A stretch of 64,000 bases of DNA, from NCBI GenBank assembly GCA_947646735.1, contig CANTFK010000807.1:186001-250000 (forward strand), written 5' to 3'. The notes below the pieces were generated by a model that searched no databases, was not told the DNA's origin, and saw only the letters and a list, made by a program, of their open reading frames with translations. Positions 23,291 through 33,539 of the stretch are shown here, in pieces. This DNA comes from Peronospora farinosa. Its lineage: Eukaryota > Oomycota > Peronosporomycetes > Peronosporales > Peronosporaceae. The translations under genes and the position numbers were made by a program. Position 1 is the first letter of the stretch. Each line of letters opens with the position of its first letter.

Positions 23291-23608
23291 TGTAATGAGG
23301 CAACCTATTACATAAGTAGTTACAGGGATAATACATAATTACATAAGTAGGCATAGGGCAGTATCCGATTAGCGGATACTGCGCGTCATTTTATTATTGG
23401 TTTATTATTGGGGGGCCAGACCCAATAATTAGCCAATAATAAATTGACTTCCATTTTGAGTGGTTCCCATGAGCTAGGGAACATATTCGCACTTACTGCG
23501 AATTAAAAACAAAACAAAAACAAATAGAGGTATATTTAAGAGTTAATTAAGAGCGCTTCCTCAACGCCCTATTAGTGTAAGACGGTAACGGGTCCTTAGC
23601 CCGTTACA
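23291..23608 (+). repeat. 5' LTR of G1
   Basis: 318 bp, TGTAATGAGG to CCCGTTACA. It contains a perfect 10-bp hairpin with a 5-nt loop at 23358-23382 and a long A/T-rich hairpin, 21-nt arms with two mismatches, at 23392-23441. A TGG primer-site start follows at 23611, but after about 10 bp it runs into minisatellite DNA. Confidence 0.9.
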
Positions 23609-23619
23609 CCTGGTACCAA

Positions 23620-23780
23620 CGAGGGACCGGGTCGACCAATGAGGGACCCAGGTCGACCAATGAGGGACCGGGTCGACCGATGAGGGACCGGGTCGACCGA
23701 CGAGGGACCCAGGTCTACCGATGAGGGGCCGAGGTCGACCAATGAGGGACCGGGTCGACCGACGAGGGACCATGACCAAC
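23620..23780 (-). repeat. Minisatellite remnant of an IV-family LTR
   Basis: Seven to eight units of about 19 bp (GAGGGACCGGGTCGACCAAT type), the same array found inside the complete LTRs at 25665-25870 and 33070-33330. It lies where element V's downstream sequence is truncated against G1. Confidence 0.75.
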
Positions 23781-23817
23781 CATCCAAGGAGCTTTTATTG
23801 GCTGAAAATTTAACCAA

Positions 23818-24882
23818 TCAGAAACCTGGATTTTCGTTGGTCGTCCACGCGTCACCGTTTCGTGAGCTCGCTGTTCCTGCTTCGCGCCTCTTGCTCGGAA
23901 CTTCAGCAGCGCCTCCCCTGTCGGTCCCAGTAGCCTCCCAGTAGCCTCCAAGTGACTGATCCAGTCGAAGAAGATCCTGGTGACCATGGAGCTGCTGCTG
24001 TATCGGCAGGTGATGCGATAGACATTGCTTCGCCCCTGGGTGGACAGCGGCTCCATACATTTGAGGGTAGACCGCGATGTCTTGAAGCGTCATCTGGCTG
24101 TCCCTGGGCCGTGATCGTGTGTTTGTCGTCAGAGGTAGGTGTCCCTTTGCTGGCGTGGTACCGACGAGGGTCGACAGACGTTTGTGTATGTGCTCTAACG
24201 TTGTTGTGATTCTGTCGAATCCTAGGGAAAGCAGGTCGTCCGGATCGAAAAGTCCTGCAACCATGGTCGCTTCTCGAAGAAGGGAGACAGTGCGGTGATC
24301 GCGTCTGTGACGGTCTGCAGCCGTGAGTAGGGTCAACACCGAGCCAGTGAGCTGTCCAAGCAGCTGGAACTAGAGATTCTTTGCGACGGGGTCGCTCTCC
24401 AAGAATGCGTCTAGCTTGCGTTGGTGGTAGACCTTCGTGACGTCAACGTCCGATCATGACGGCAGTCCTGACTTCTCGGGGCCTATCGCTTGGTTTTTCT
24501 GGGTGCCTTTATCGGGAACTTGGTCGGCTTGGATTGCGCGATCTTGTTTTGTTGTTTTTTCGGGGACCTTAGCCTCTCGGTTTTCACCGTTGGCTGATGG
24601 TCCTCTGGATCATGTTAGGAGTCATGCCAAGGTGTCCTCTACGAGGACATAGGGAGGGTATTTAGGTTTATCTTCAAAAATGTCAACCTTGACCATGTTG
24701 ACCGGGCCCCTCCCAAGGTCCGGTCGGCCCTTCGATCCTTTGTTTGTTTCTTCTTGAGTCACTGGCGATCGGTCTTCCAGTGGCTTCTCGGTCTTGTGCT
24801 CCTTCTTGACTTAAACATCTTTATCGTCTTGGGACTCGCGGTGAACTCCCGCGTCTTCCGAAGATCCGGGCCCGCGCACCAT
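23818..24882 (-). pseudogene. Truncated gag of element V
   Basis: The minus strand starts at ATG 24882 (MVRGPGSSEDAG), the same start as gag of element IV at 32364. The recognisable block 24339-23818 (FDPDDLLSLGFDRIT, then EHIHKRLSTLVGTTP) matches element IV gag closely. Several stops and frameshifts lie between these. The gag is cut off at about 23818 with no pol, then joins minisatellite DNA. It is the downstream member of a tandem that shares the LTR at 25385-26092. Confidence 0.8.
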
Positions 24883-25384
24883 TGTGGTGGAGTGGGTTCT
24901 CAAAATTGTATGATGAGACCCCAAACCACTCACTGTGCCGGACTGCTCGACTGTCGGAGGGGGTACCCCGATGCCGCGTATGAACCTTCTCTCACCTTGT
25001 GTACCCGTCGGCTGGCGGGTTGCACTCTTCGGAGGACTTGGTGACGATGTAGATGTCTGCCTTGAGAGAGGTAGACCTGGGGGGGCCTCGAGTGGATATG
25101 CTTCACTCGGTGGGCCGGTAGGTGGCCACTCGATCGACCTTGTCGAGAGTGGACTTAGAGCCAAATTCTTCAGGGGCGCTTGTCGTCCCTGGCCTTTTCC
25201 TTCTGTTTCAGGGGTATCAACCACCTGACCTTTACTTTGCTCCCGGACCTTGAGGTGAGGGAGACCGCTTCCGATAGCGGGTCTTGGGTGGTGTTGCTAC
25301 TCGAACGAGCTCACAGGCCAAATATATCCTGGAGCTCTATTCGCCCTTGAACTTCGCTACACAACTGTCTTCGACGGGGGGCCA
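24883..25384 (-). other. Leader and primer site of element V
   Basis: Same leader as in element IV (32365-32863), including the palindrome GGGGTACCCC at 24960-24969 and the primer site (minus strand TTGGCCCCCCGTCGAAGAC, about 25366-25384). No coding potential seen. Confidence 0.65.
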
Positions 25385-26092
25385 AAATATATCCCTTCCC
25401 GGAACAGTGAGTAACTTAGAGCAAGTTCTTCTTGGGTGACAGAGTCGTGCCACGTGGGGTTAGCTAGGGAAAGTTTAAGGGGGAAATATATCTTGGAAAG
25501 GGGGAAGATTTAAGGAAAGATGCAAGTAGATCGCAAATTGAGTAGTATTTAATATAGTCCTATCCTTTTAACTCCTTTACTCTATCCTTGCCTGAAGCTC
25601 TGATTCCTTGCGTCGACTGGTCTGATCCTTGTGTTAACTGGTCAGGAGTGGCTGAACCCCGAGGGGCCGAGGTCGACCGATGAGGGACCCAGGTAGAAGG
25701 GGGTGAGGTCGACCAATGAGGGACCCAGGTCAACCAACGAGGGACCCAGGTCGACCGATGAGGGATCCAGGTCTACCGATGAGGGACCGGGTCGACCAAT
25801 GAGGGGTCCAGGTCTACCGTTGAGGGACCTGTTCGACCAATGAGGGACTGTGTCGACCAATGAGGGCCATGGTCGACTCTCTTCGGTACTGGATAAACAG
25901 TACCCTGGTAATGACCTCTCCTTTGTTTGTCTGTCACATCCTCAGCCAAAGGTCGCTTCACTCCGAGGTTCCCTTTATCTCCGGTCCCTTCTTTCTGGTG
26001 CGTGGTCCCTTCTCCCTAGTCCACGGCCCCTTGTCCCTTCAATCCAACTGGCCCCTGGGCTCTTCACAATTTATGGAAAGCACTTCACCACA
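25385..26092 (-). repeat. LTR shared by elements IV and V
   Basis: About 708 bp from the primer site to CACTTCACCACA. It contains 10-11 units of the 19-bp minisatellite at 25665-25870. It acts as the 3' LTR of IV (to its right) and the 5' LTR of V (to its left). It aligns end to end with 32864-33533, but has extra sequence near 25480-25540. Confidence 0.82.
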
Positions 26093-26110
26093 GCCGCCCC
26101 TTGCGCTTGC

Positions 26111-27055
26111 TCAGCCGTACAGCGGTTTGAGCACGCGCATGTCTTCTTTTCCTTCGTCACGTGAGTCCTTTACTGTGCCCTTCAAATATGCCTTCAACTC
26201 GTGTACCCAGCTCTCCTCTTCTTGCGCATCTCGGATTCTATCCATCCGGAGTTGTTGTACCACATCTTCTTGCATGACCTCTCCCGATATTTTGACGGGG
26301 AACCGTGATCTCGTCACCGCAGATACCCTGATCGACGGACCCCGGTCTCTAGGGACCAACACCTCTGGCAGCCGATTGATTGCTTCTAGACCTGGCCACT
26401 CTCCTTTCGGTATCGACTCGACCCCTTGCTGCTGATGTAAAGCCGCACTGGCCAACTGGTCTGCGCTCTGATTCCAGTCTCGTTTCACATGTAAGACTGC
26501 GTGGGTGGACCACGACTGGAGCCTACTCAACGCCTTGGCCCGTAACGGGGATAGACCTGAAGCTTTGCATTCAAATTCTCCATGCATCTGTCTTAGAACC
26601 AAATTGGAGTCTCCACAGATAATCAAACACCGTCGCTCCATTAACTCCAACAGGTCAAAGCCCAGTAACATGCCCTCATATTCAGCTTCATTCACCGTAG
26701 ACTTGTCGAGATATTTCGACGCAGCTGCGACTATAGTCCATGCAGGAAGTCTCCACACAATAGCGCTGCAGGCACCTCCTCCTTGCTTCACCCGGGCCGA
26801 CCCATCGAAACTCGTCACATACAGTTCTTCATTTAGTTCCACTGTGGGCGTCGGTAGGTCGACCACTTGCCTGGATTGCTTCTTGGGAGCAATTGACGAC
26901 AGAATTGAGTCCACATTCTCTCGAGGCGTGATGCTGGCAGCTAACGCCCCCAGTACCTGGTCCTCGCCTTTCTTGCATTTCACAATCTCCAAAGTCCACT
27001 GTGACAACAGAGCGGCCCAGTTTCCTAAGCGACCTTGCAACCCCGAAGACTTCAC
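26111..27055 (-). pseudogene. Element IV RNase H and linker
   Basis: 314-codon minus-strand frame. It begins in the RT thumb/RNase H junction (SSGLQGRLGNWAALLSQW), includes the second RNase H-like domain (VTSFDGSARVKQGG, NEAEYEGML, ICGDSNLVLRQM, WNQSADQLASAAL), and ends in the linker that normally precedes the integrase zinc finger. It is separated from RT by a shift at about 26830-27050. The next sequence is a purine-rich CAAGGGGCGGC and then the LTR. Confidence 0.82.
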
Positions 27056-29777
27056 TAGCCAGGCTAGTTAAATGCCTCGTCAGAACCTTGAGGGGTCGGG
27101 TGACCAACATCGTGAAGCAAGTTTCCAATATTCGTAACAACGCCAGCACTTCCTTTTCCACTGTGCTGTAGTTCACCTCGTTTGACTTGAGGGTTCGGCT
27201 CGTAAACATTACTGGCATATACGTGCCGTCGTAATTCTGCACCAACGACGCCGAGATAGCCCAATCACTTGCGTAGACAATGATGACCGCCTCTCTAGCC
27301 GGGTCGAAATGTCGTAGGATGGGCGCCGTAGCAATCTTGTTCTTGAGCATGGCAAACGCTACTTGTACCTTCGACCATTTTTCTTCGTCGTCTTCCTGGG
27401 CCGCCACTTCCTCGTTAGCCTTCAATTTGCACCTCCAAGCGTGAAAATCCACCTCTCTCAGTTCATAAAGGATCGACGCGTATACGGCATAATCTTCGAT
27501 GTACCTGCTGTAGTAATTTAGGCTTCCTAGAAAGGATTGCATAGCCTTCAGCGTTGTCGGTAGAGGTAGGTCGACCAAAGACTGAAGATCTTTTGGGTGG
27601 GCCTCTAGTCCCCCTTTGGAAACTCGATGTCCAAGATACTCGACCTTCCGACATCCCCACGTACTCTTGACGGCACTGACCGACAAATTCCAATAGTCAC
27701 ACACGTCTAGCAGCCGCTCCACTTTCTGGCATAATACGTCCCACGATTCGGCCGGAACAAGTATATCGTCAATGTATGATCGTCGACCCAATACAGAGAG
27801 GCCCGATTTTGCATCGGGTTCCCCTGTTGCGAACAAATCCTCTGTTTCCTCTGTGGCCGCCCCTGGCGAAATCCGTAAGAATCCATATAACGCATTATCC
27901 AACAACCTTTGATATATCTGAGGCGCATTCTTAAGCCCAAAAGGCATCCGAAGCCATTCAAATAGTCCCAGTGGAGTAACGAAAGCTGAGATTAGTCTCG
28001 CCCTTTCGGTCATACTGACGACCCAAAAACCACTCGCCATATCAAGAGAACAGTACCATAAAGCTCCATCCAAGTCTTCCAGTAATTCGTTAATCAACGG
28101 CATCGGGTATACCATGAGCTGGGTGAGATCATTCACCAACCGATAGTCGATACACAATCGAATATCGACCCCATTCTTCTTCACGATAATTACAATTGGG
28201 CTGGCCCATGGCGAGGTGGACGGCTGAATGATCTTTGCCGATAACAGTCCCTTGATCAGGTCGGCTAGCTTCTCTCTGAATTGAGGGGCCACCTTTCGTA
28301 CGCGTTGCGCGATCGGTCTTGCGTTCCCCACATCGATATCGCATATCGCTCCTCGGGCGGCCGGGGGTAAGGCGTTACCTTTGCCCATCAGCAGATGTCG
28401 TTTCTTCCATATTATTTGTCGCAACCGCTCTACCTCTTCGGGAGTGTTCCCATCTGGATCAGGAATCTGTATATCTTCTAACGCAATGCCTTCAGATGAG
28501 GGGTCCACTTCCGGTACGACCGCCCACCCTGGCCTTATGTCCTCGGCCCAAAGTTCCCCACTCTCGAAAGAACACACCTGGTCATCTGCCTGTAACAAGT
28601 CTACCAGTTTGGCTTCCTTCTCATTGGTGGTGGTCACTGCATGTAGGTCCTCTTCAAATACACTCCGCTTTTGGGCGGTCCCCTCCTGCCAATTCACCCT
28701 CTCTTCGCACGGTTGTTCTTCACTGTCGGGTACCGGTTGGTGCGTTATATTCATCACTGGGGTTGGGGCCTGCGGTCGCTGTAAGATGTGTGACGAAGTC
28801 TTATACTCTGGTCTCTCCACTAGTGGCCCCTCTTCCTCTTCCGTTGGGTCGACCTGATGGTCGACTTGGTCGGTGGTAGATTCATAAGCCAGATTTAGCC
28901 ATTCCGCATATCTTCGAGAGCCTACCGAGACAAACCCTGGCGTTCTCGGAACTTGCTCCCTAGTCAACCACATACCTACCTTGGTATCTTCATGCAATGT
29001 TAAGGGGCGAGGGCTGACATTGGTTATCTTCAAAATCGGTCGACGTCCTATCCCTTGTATCATGGTGGTCACCCATCGTTCGCCTCTCGTGACCCACAAT
29101 TTCCACTGTTCTGAGGTCGACCTTTTGAGAGGCACTTCCGTACATCCTCCAACGGATATCTGTACATACCGACCCAATTTCACATCCGATACTCGAGTAT
29201 TATACATTGTCCTTCGCCCAGTCAACTGTACCCTGACCTCATCGGGGAGGCAAAGAGTTCCGTCGGCCAAGTCTAACCGGATACCGGCTGGGACCATGAA
29301 GTCCATCACCAAAATTGCATCTTGGCCTACCATAGGGCCTACCCACACCTTAAAGATGTACACCAAGTTCCCATTCAGAGTGACCTTGATGCGAGTGCGT
29401 CCCTCCGTGGTGTATACGGCTTCCCCAATACCAATACATTCTTGTCGTTCACTTTCATCAATTTGGCAGCCTACCTTACGAGCAAAGGCGATATCCAGAA
29501 TGGATATCTCGGCAACAGTATCGAACAACAAATTTGCATGGTCGTTGTTGACCTTTCCAGAGGCTTTCGCTTGCCTGAACCATTTAGTAGGGGCGTGGTA
29601 TTTCCAGTACCCCCTAGACTCGCCTGGCAATAAGTCCAACTCCATTACTGAACTTTCTCGAACAAAATTATTAGGTTCATTCAAAGAAGCAACATGGACC
29701 ACAGGGTAATTTCCAATCTTCGATATATTTCCAATCTTAACTGGAATACCCGTCTCCTCCTTGGGCTGTTTCTCCAC
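26829..29777 (-). pseudogene. Element IV protease and reverse transcriptase
   Basis: A 982-codon open frame, the longest in the gypsy copies here. The protease segment lies near residues 90-180 (FDTVAEISILD, then VWVGPMVGQDAILVMDFM). The expected DSG is DTV, and LGMDF is VMDF, so the protease is probably inactive. The RT is complete: TSPWASPIVIIVKKN, RLCIDYRLVNDLT, FGLKNAPQIYQRL, active-site YIDDILVP and LGHRVSKGGLEAH. It ends in the frameshifted RNase H. Listed as a pseudogene because the protease is altered and the integrase is missing, although most of the frame is intact. Confidence 0.82.
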
Positions 29778-29899
29778 ATATGCAAAGATGCAGCAATTAG
29801 AACGCTCGGCTCGTACCAGATTCCAACCTGGCGAGCGTCCTAATTTGCCATCTTCTCGAGTTTCTCCGGGAACATCTCTGCATGCTTGGTCGGGTTATA

Positions 29900-32364
29900 C
29901 TATTGACGGAACAAATTGTAGAACTCCTCCATCTGGCACTTCCCAATCTCGTGAATCTCTCCACAACCCCGGCATACAAACAGGCAGCGATCTGATGGGT
30001 GACCCTTCCTTCCACAGCGGTCGCAGGTCAATCTTTTCCAGCAATTCAGATCTCCATGTTTCTTGGACCCGCAATATGCACATCTCGTGTTAGGGGTCGC
30101 TGATGATGGGCCGGGTCGCTGGTCTACTGCCTGGCGATGTTGGTCGGCCTCTCTAGTCGGTAGATTCTTTGAGAACCTCACACTTGGGTCCCTCCCCGCT
30201 TCTTTCTCCATAAGGTAGACTCGTCTTAGATCTCCCTCATTCTCCGAAGAGTCTGGGCTGGAATCTTCAGAGCTCGAGTCTTCCAGGGGCGTCCGTACTG
30301 CATGTATGGAGCGGCGATTCATATCTCTCGGCCTCTCGGGTAGTGTTGGTGCCTTCTGACGAAACTTGTTTGATCCAAACAGCATCTTGCCTCGTCTTGC
30401 CTTCGTCCGCTGACATGCTGTCAATACTTCCTCCAATTCTTCCACGTCCGCCAGACGCAACATAGTCAACTTGTCTGCTAGCTCCGGGTCGTCCACCGTC
30501 AAAATGTAGTGATCGACATGATCCTTCTGAATCTTGGGCGACCCATCCTTAATCTTCATCTTCGCCCTGAGTCCAAGCACATTCAGGCGGTACAGATAAT
30601 CCAGTGGGGTCTCTTCCGACCTTTTCTTCGCATGGTAGTACTGGCGGGCGACCGGTACCCCCGTGCCACAGAACCGAATCATGAACTCTTGGATTAAGTC
30701 CTTCCAGTTTCCTCGGACTGAGCGACCCAGTTGACGGTACCAATTCTGTGCCGGTCCAGTCAGAAATCCTCCAAAAACGAGACACATCGTTCATCATCTG
30801 GTGCTTGGTCTCTTATGAATGCTGTCTTGACCGTTGATACCCAGCTGCGCGCTCTGTCTTCGTCTTGGTCTCTTCCATGAAATTCTTTAAGGTCCGAGGT
30901 CGCCGATAGTTTGATGCGAGGGACCATATTTGGCATCTGTCCCAGCGCTGCGTTCGCCATCATCGACTGAGGTCCCCTCAAATCCATGTTGTCAGGGTCG
31001 AACTCACAGGAACCGACGGATTCCATATCGACGTCGGTCATCGTGTGGCCTCTTGGCATTTGTATGCCTGGATGCTGGTCATGGTGAGCGGTCGTCCTTT
31101 GCGCCTCTGGTCTTCCTCCTGCTACACTCCCGTTAGGGTGTGCCCGCGGTACTTGGCGTTCACTCAAAAATCTTGCCATCGCCGCGTCGAAGAGGGTCTG
31201 CAGATCGCCTAACGGGTAGGTAGGTCCTTCCCCCCCAGCATCTTCGTCACGGGGTAGAGCAAATTCCAACTTTTTCCCTTGCTGATTTCCCATTGGCTGA
31301 AAATCGGAATGATTTTCATTCTTGCCACGCGTCGCCGTTTCAAGACCACTTGGCTCCTGCTCCGCGCTGCACGCTCGGGCCTGGAGCAGCGCCGCTCCAG
31401 TAGGGCCTAGGGGCATCCTAGTGACCGACCCAGTTGAGGACGATCCTGGGGACCACGGTGCTGCTTCCCTCTGGCCGCTTGGCATCCGGTGTTGAGATGG
31501 GTCTTGATTCGCCCCTGGGTGGCCGGCGGCTCCGTACATGTGGGGACCCACCGTGATGTCTTGAAGCGTCATCTGGCTGTCGTTGGACCGCATGTGTGTA
31601 GGTGTCCCCAGAGGTGGGTGTTCCGTTGCTGGTGTGGTACCCACCAGGATCGACAGACGCTTGTGCATATGTTCTAACGTTTTTGTGATTCTGTCGAATC
31701 CCAGGGACAGCAGGTCGTCCGGGTCGAACCGACCAGCGACCATGTTCGCTTCACGAAGCAGGGTGACCAGCGCTGTGATCGCGTCCGTGACGGATTGCAG
31801 CCGTGGCAGGGTCGACACCGGCCCAGTGAGTTGACCCAACTGCCGGATCTCCAGGATCTTCGCGACGGGGTCGCTCTCCAGGAACGCGTTCAGCTTGCGT
31901 TGGTGGTAGGCCCTCGTGACATCAGCGTCTGTCCATGACGCCAGTCCTGCCTTCTCGGGGCCTATCGACTTGGTGTTTCCGGGTGCCTTCATCCGGAACT
32001 TCGTCGGCTTGGATTGCGCGATCTTGTTTTGTTGTTTTTTTGGGGACCTTAGCCTCTCGGTTTTCACCGTCGGCTGATGGTCCTCTGGATCATGATAGGC
32101 GTCATGACCCAAGGTGTCCTCAACGAGGACATAGGGAGGGTATTTAGGTTTTTCTTCAATAAATTCAACCTCGACCATGTTGACCGGGCCCCTCCCAAGG
32201 CCCGGTCGGTCCTTCGATCCTTTGTTTGTTTCTTCTTGAGTCACTGGCGATCGGTCTTCCAGTGACTCTTCGGTCTTGTGCTCCTTCTTGACTTGAACAT
32301 CTTTATCGTCTTGGGACTCGCGGTGAAATCCCGCGTCTTCCGAAGATCCGGGCACGCGCACCAT
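29900..32364 (-). pseudogene. Element IV gag with nucleocapsid
   Basis: The frame from ATG 32364 (MVRVPGSSEDAGF) runs to 30760 with the block FDPDDLLSLGFDRIT and the capsid motif ARSWVSTVKTAFIRDQ. A frameshift near 30775 leads to 30787-29900: GPAQNWYRQLGR, ARQYYHAKKR, then two or three zinc knuckles (CAYCGSKKHGDLNC, CDRCGRKGHPSDRC and CRGCGEIHEIGKC). The gag stop at 29900 is followed by pol at 29777. A single frameshift is the only lesion I can place. Confidence 0.82.
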
Positions 32365-32863
32365 TGTGGTGGAGTGCGTTCTCAAAATTGTATGATGAGA
32401 CCCCAAACCACTCACTGTGCCGGACTGCCGACTGTCGGAGGGGGTACCCCGATGCCGCGTATGAACCTTCTCTCACCTTGTGTACCCGTCGGCTGGGGGT
32501 TGCACTCTTCGGAGGACTTGGTGACGATGTAGATGTCTGCCTTGAGGGAGGTAGACCTGGGGGGCCTCGAGTGGAGATGCTTCACTCGGTGGGCCGGTAG
32601 GTGGCCACTCGATCGACCTTGTCGAGAGTGAGCTTAGAGCCAAATTCTTCAGGGGCGCTTGTCGTCCCTGGCCTTTTCCTTCTGTTTCAGGGGTATTAAC
32701 CACCTGACCTTTACGTTGCTCCCGGACCTTGAGGTGAGGGAGACCGCTTCCGATAGCGGGTCTTGGGGGGTGTTGCTACTCGAACGAGCTCACAGGCCAA
32801 ATATATCCTGGAGCTCTATTCGCCCTTGAACTTCGCTACGCAACTGTCTTCGACGGGGGGCCA
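32365..32863 (-). other. Leader and primer site of element IV
   Basis: Contains GGGGTACCCC at 32441-32450 and the primer site at about 32845-32863 (minus strand TTGGCCCCCCGTCGAAGAC). No gene seen. Confidence 0.65.
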
Positions 32864-33533
32864 ATATATATCCCTTCCCGGAACAGTGAGTAACTTAGAA
32901 CAAGTCCTTCTTGGGTGACGAAGTCGTGCCACGTAGATCGCAAATTGAGTAGTATTTAATATAGTCCTATCCTTTTAACTCCTTTACTCTATCCTTGCCT
33001 GAAGCTCTGATTCCTTGCATCGACTAGTCTTATCCTTGTATTAACTGGTCCGGAGTGGCTGAGCCCCGAGGGGCCGGGGTCGACTGATGAGGGACCCAGG
33101 TCTACCAACGAGGGACCGGGTCGACCGACGAGGGGCCGAGGTCGACCAATGAGGGACTGGGTCGACCCAGGTCTACCAACGAGGGACCGGGTCGACCAAT
33201 GAGGGACCGGGTCGACCAATGAGGGACCTGGTCGACCGATGAGGGACCCAGGTCGACCAACGAGGGACCCAGGTCGACCTATGAGGGACCCGGGTCTACC
33301 AACGAGGGGCCAGGTCGATCAATGAGCGGCCATGATCAACCCCATTTGGTACCGGTTAACCGGTACCCTGATACTGATTTTTCTTCGGCGGTCTCTGCGG
33401 ATTGTCCTCCACCAACGGTCGCTCCCCTTCGAGGCCCCTGTCTCTCTGGTCCCCTGTCCCTGACCCACGGCCTATACTCCAAATCCAACTGGAGTCTGGG
33501 ACCTCCACATCACAAAATTAGCACTTCACCACA
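32864..33533 (-). repeat. 5' LTR of element IV
   Basis: About 670 bp; on the minus strand it starts TGTGGTGAAGTGC. About 13 units of the 19-bp GAGGGACCGGGTCGACC minisatellite lie at 33070-33330. The right end CACTTCACCACA (33533) joins integrase coding sequence of G1. Confidence 0.82.
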
Positions 33534-33539
33534 ATACAA

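Larger units (their letters stand above)
25385..33533 (-). mobile_element. Ty3/gypsy element IV, integrase deleted
   Basis: Minus-strand LTR (32864-33533), leader, gag, protease-RT-RNase H, LTR (25385-26092). The pol frame passes from RNase H directly into the 3' LTR about 20 bp later, so the whole integrase and any chromodomain are absent. It lies inside G1. Confidence 0.85.

Noticed and set aside
23561..23817. Repeated VDLGPSSVDPVPHWSTRSL frames (also at 25642-25961 and 32989-33219)
   Set aside because: Minisatellite translation inside gypsy LTRs, in more than one frame.
28319..29709. Plus-strand ORFs of 158-242 codons opposite element IV pol
   Set aside because: Shadows of the conserved protease-RT frame on the other strand; unlike the B antisense ORF, no part extends beyond pol.
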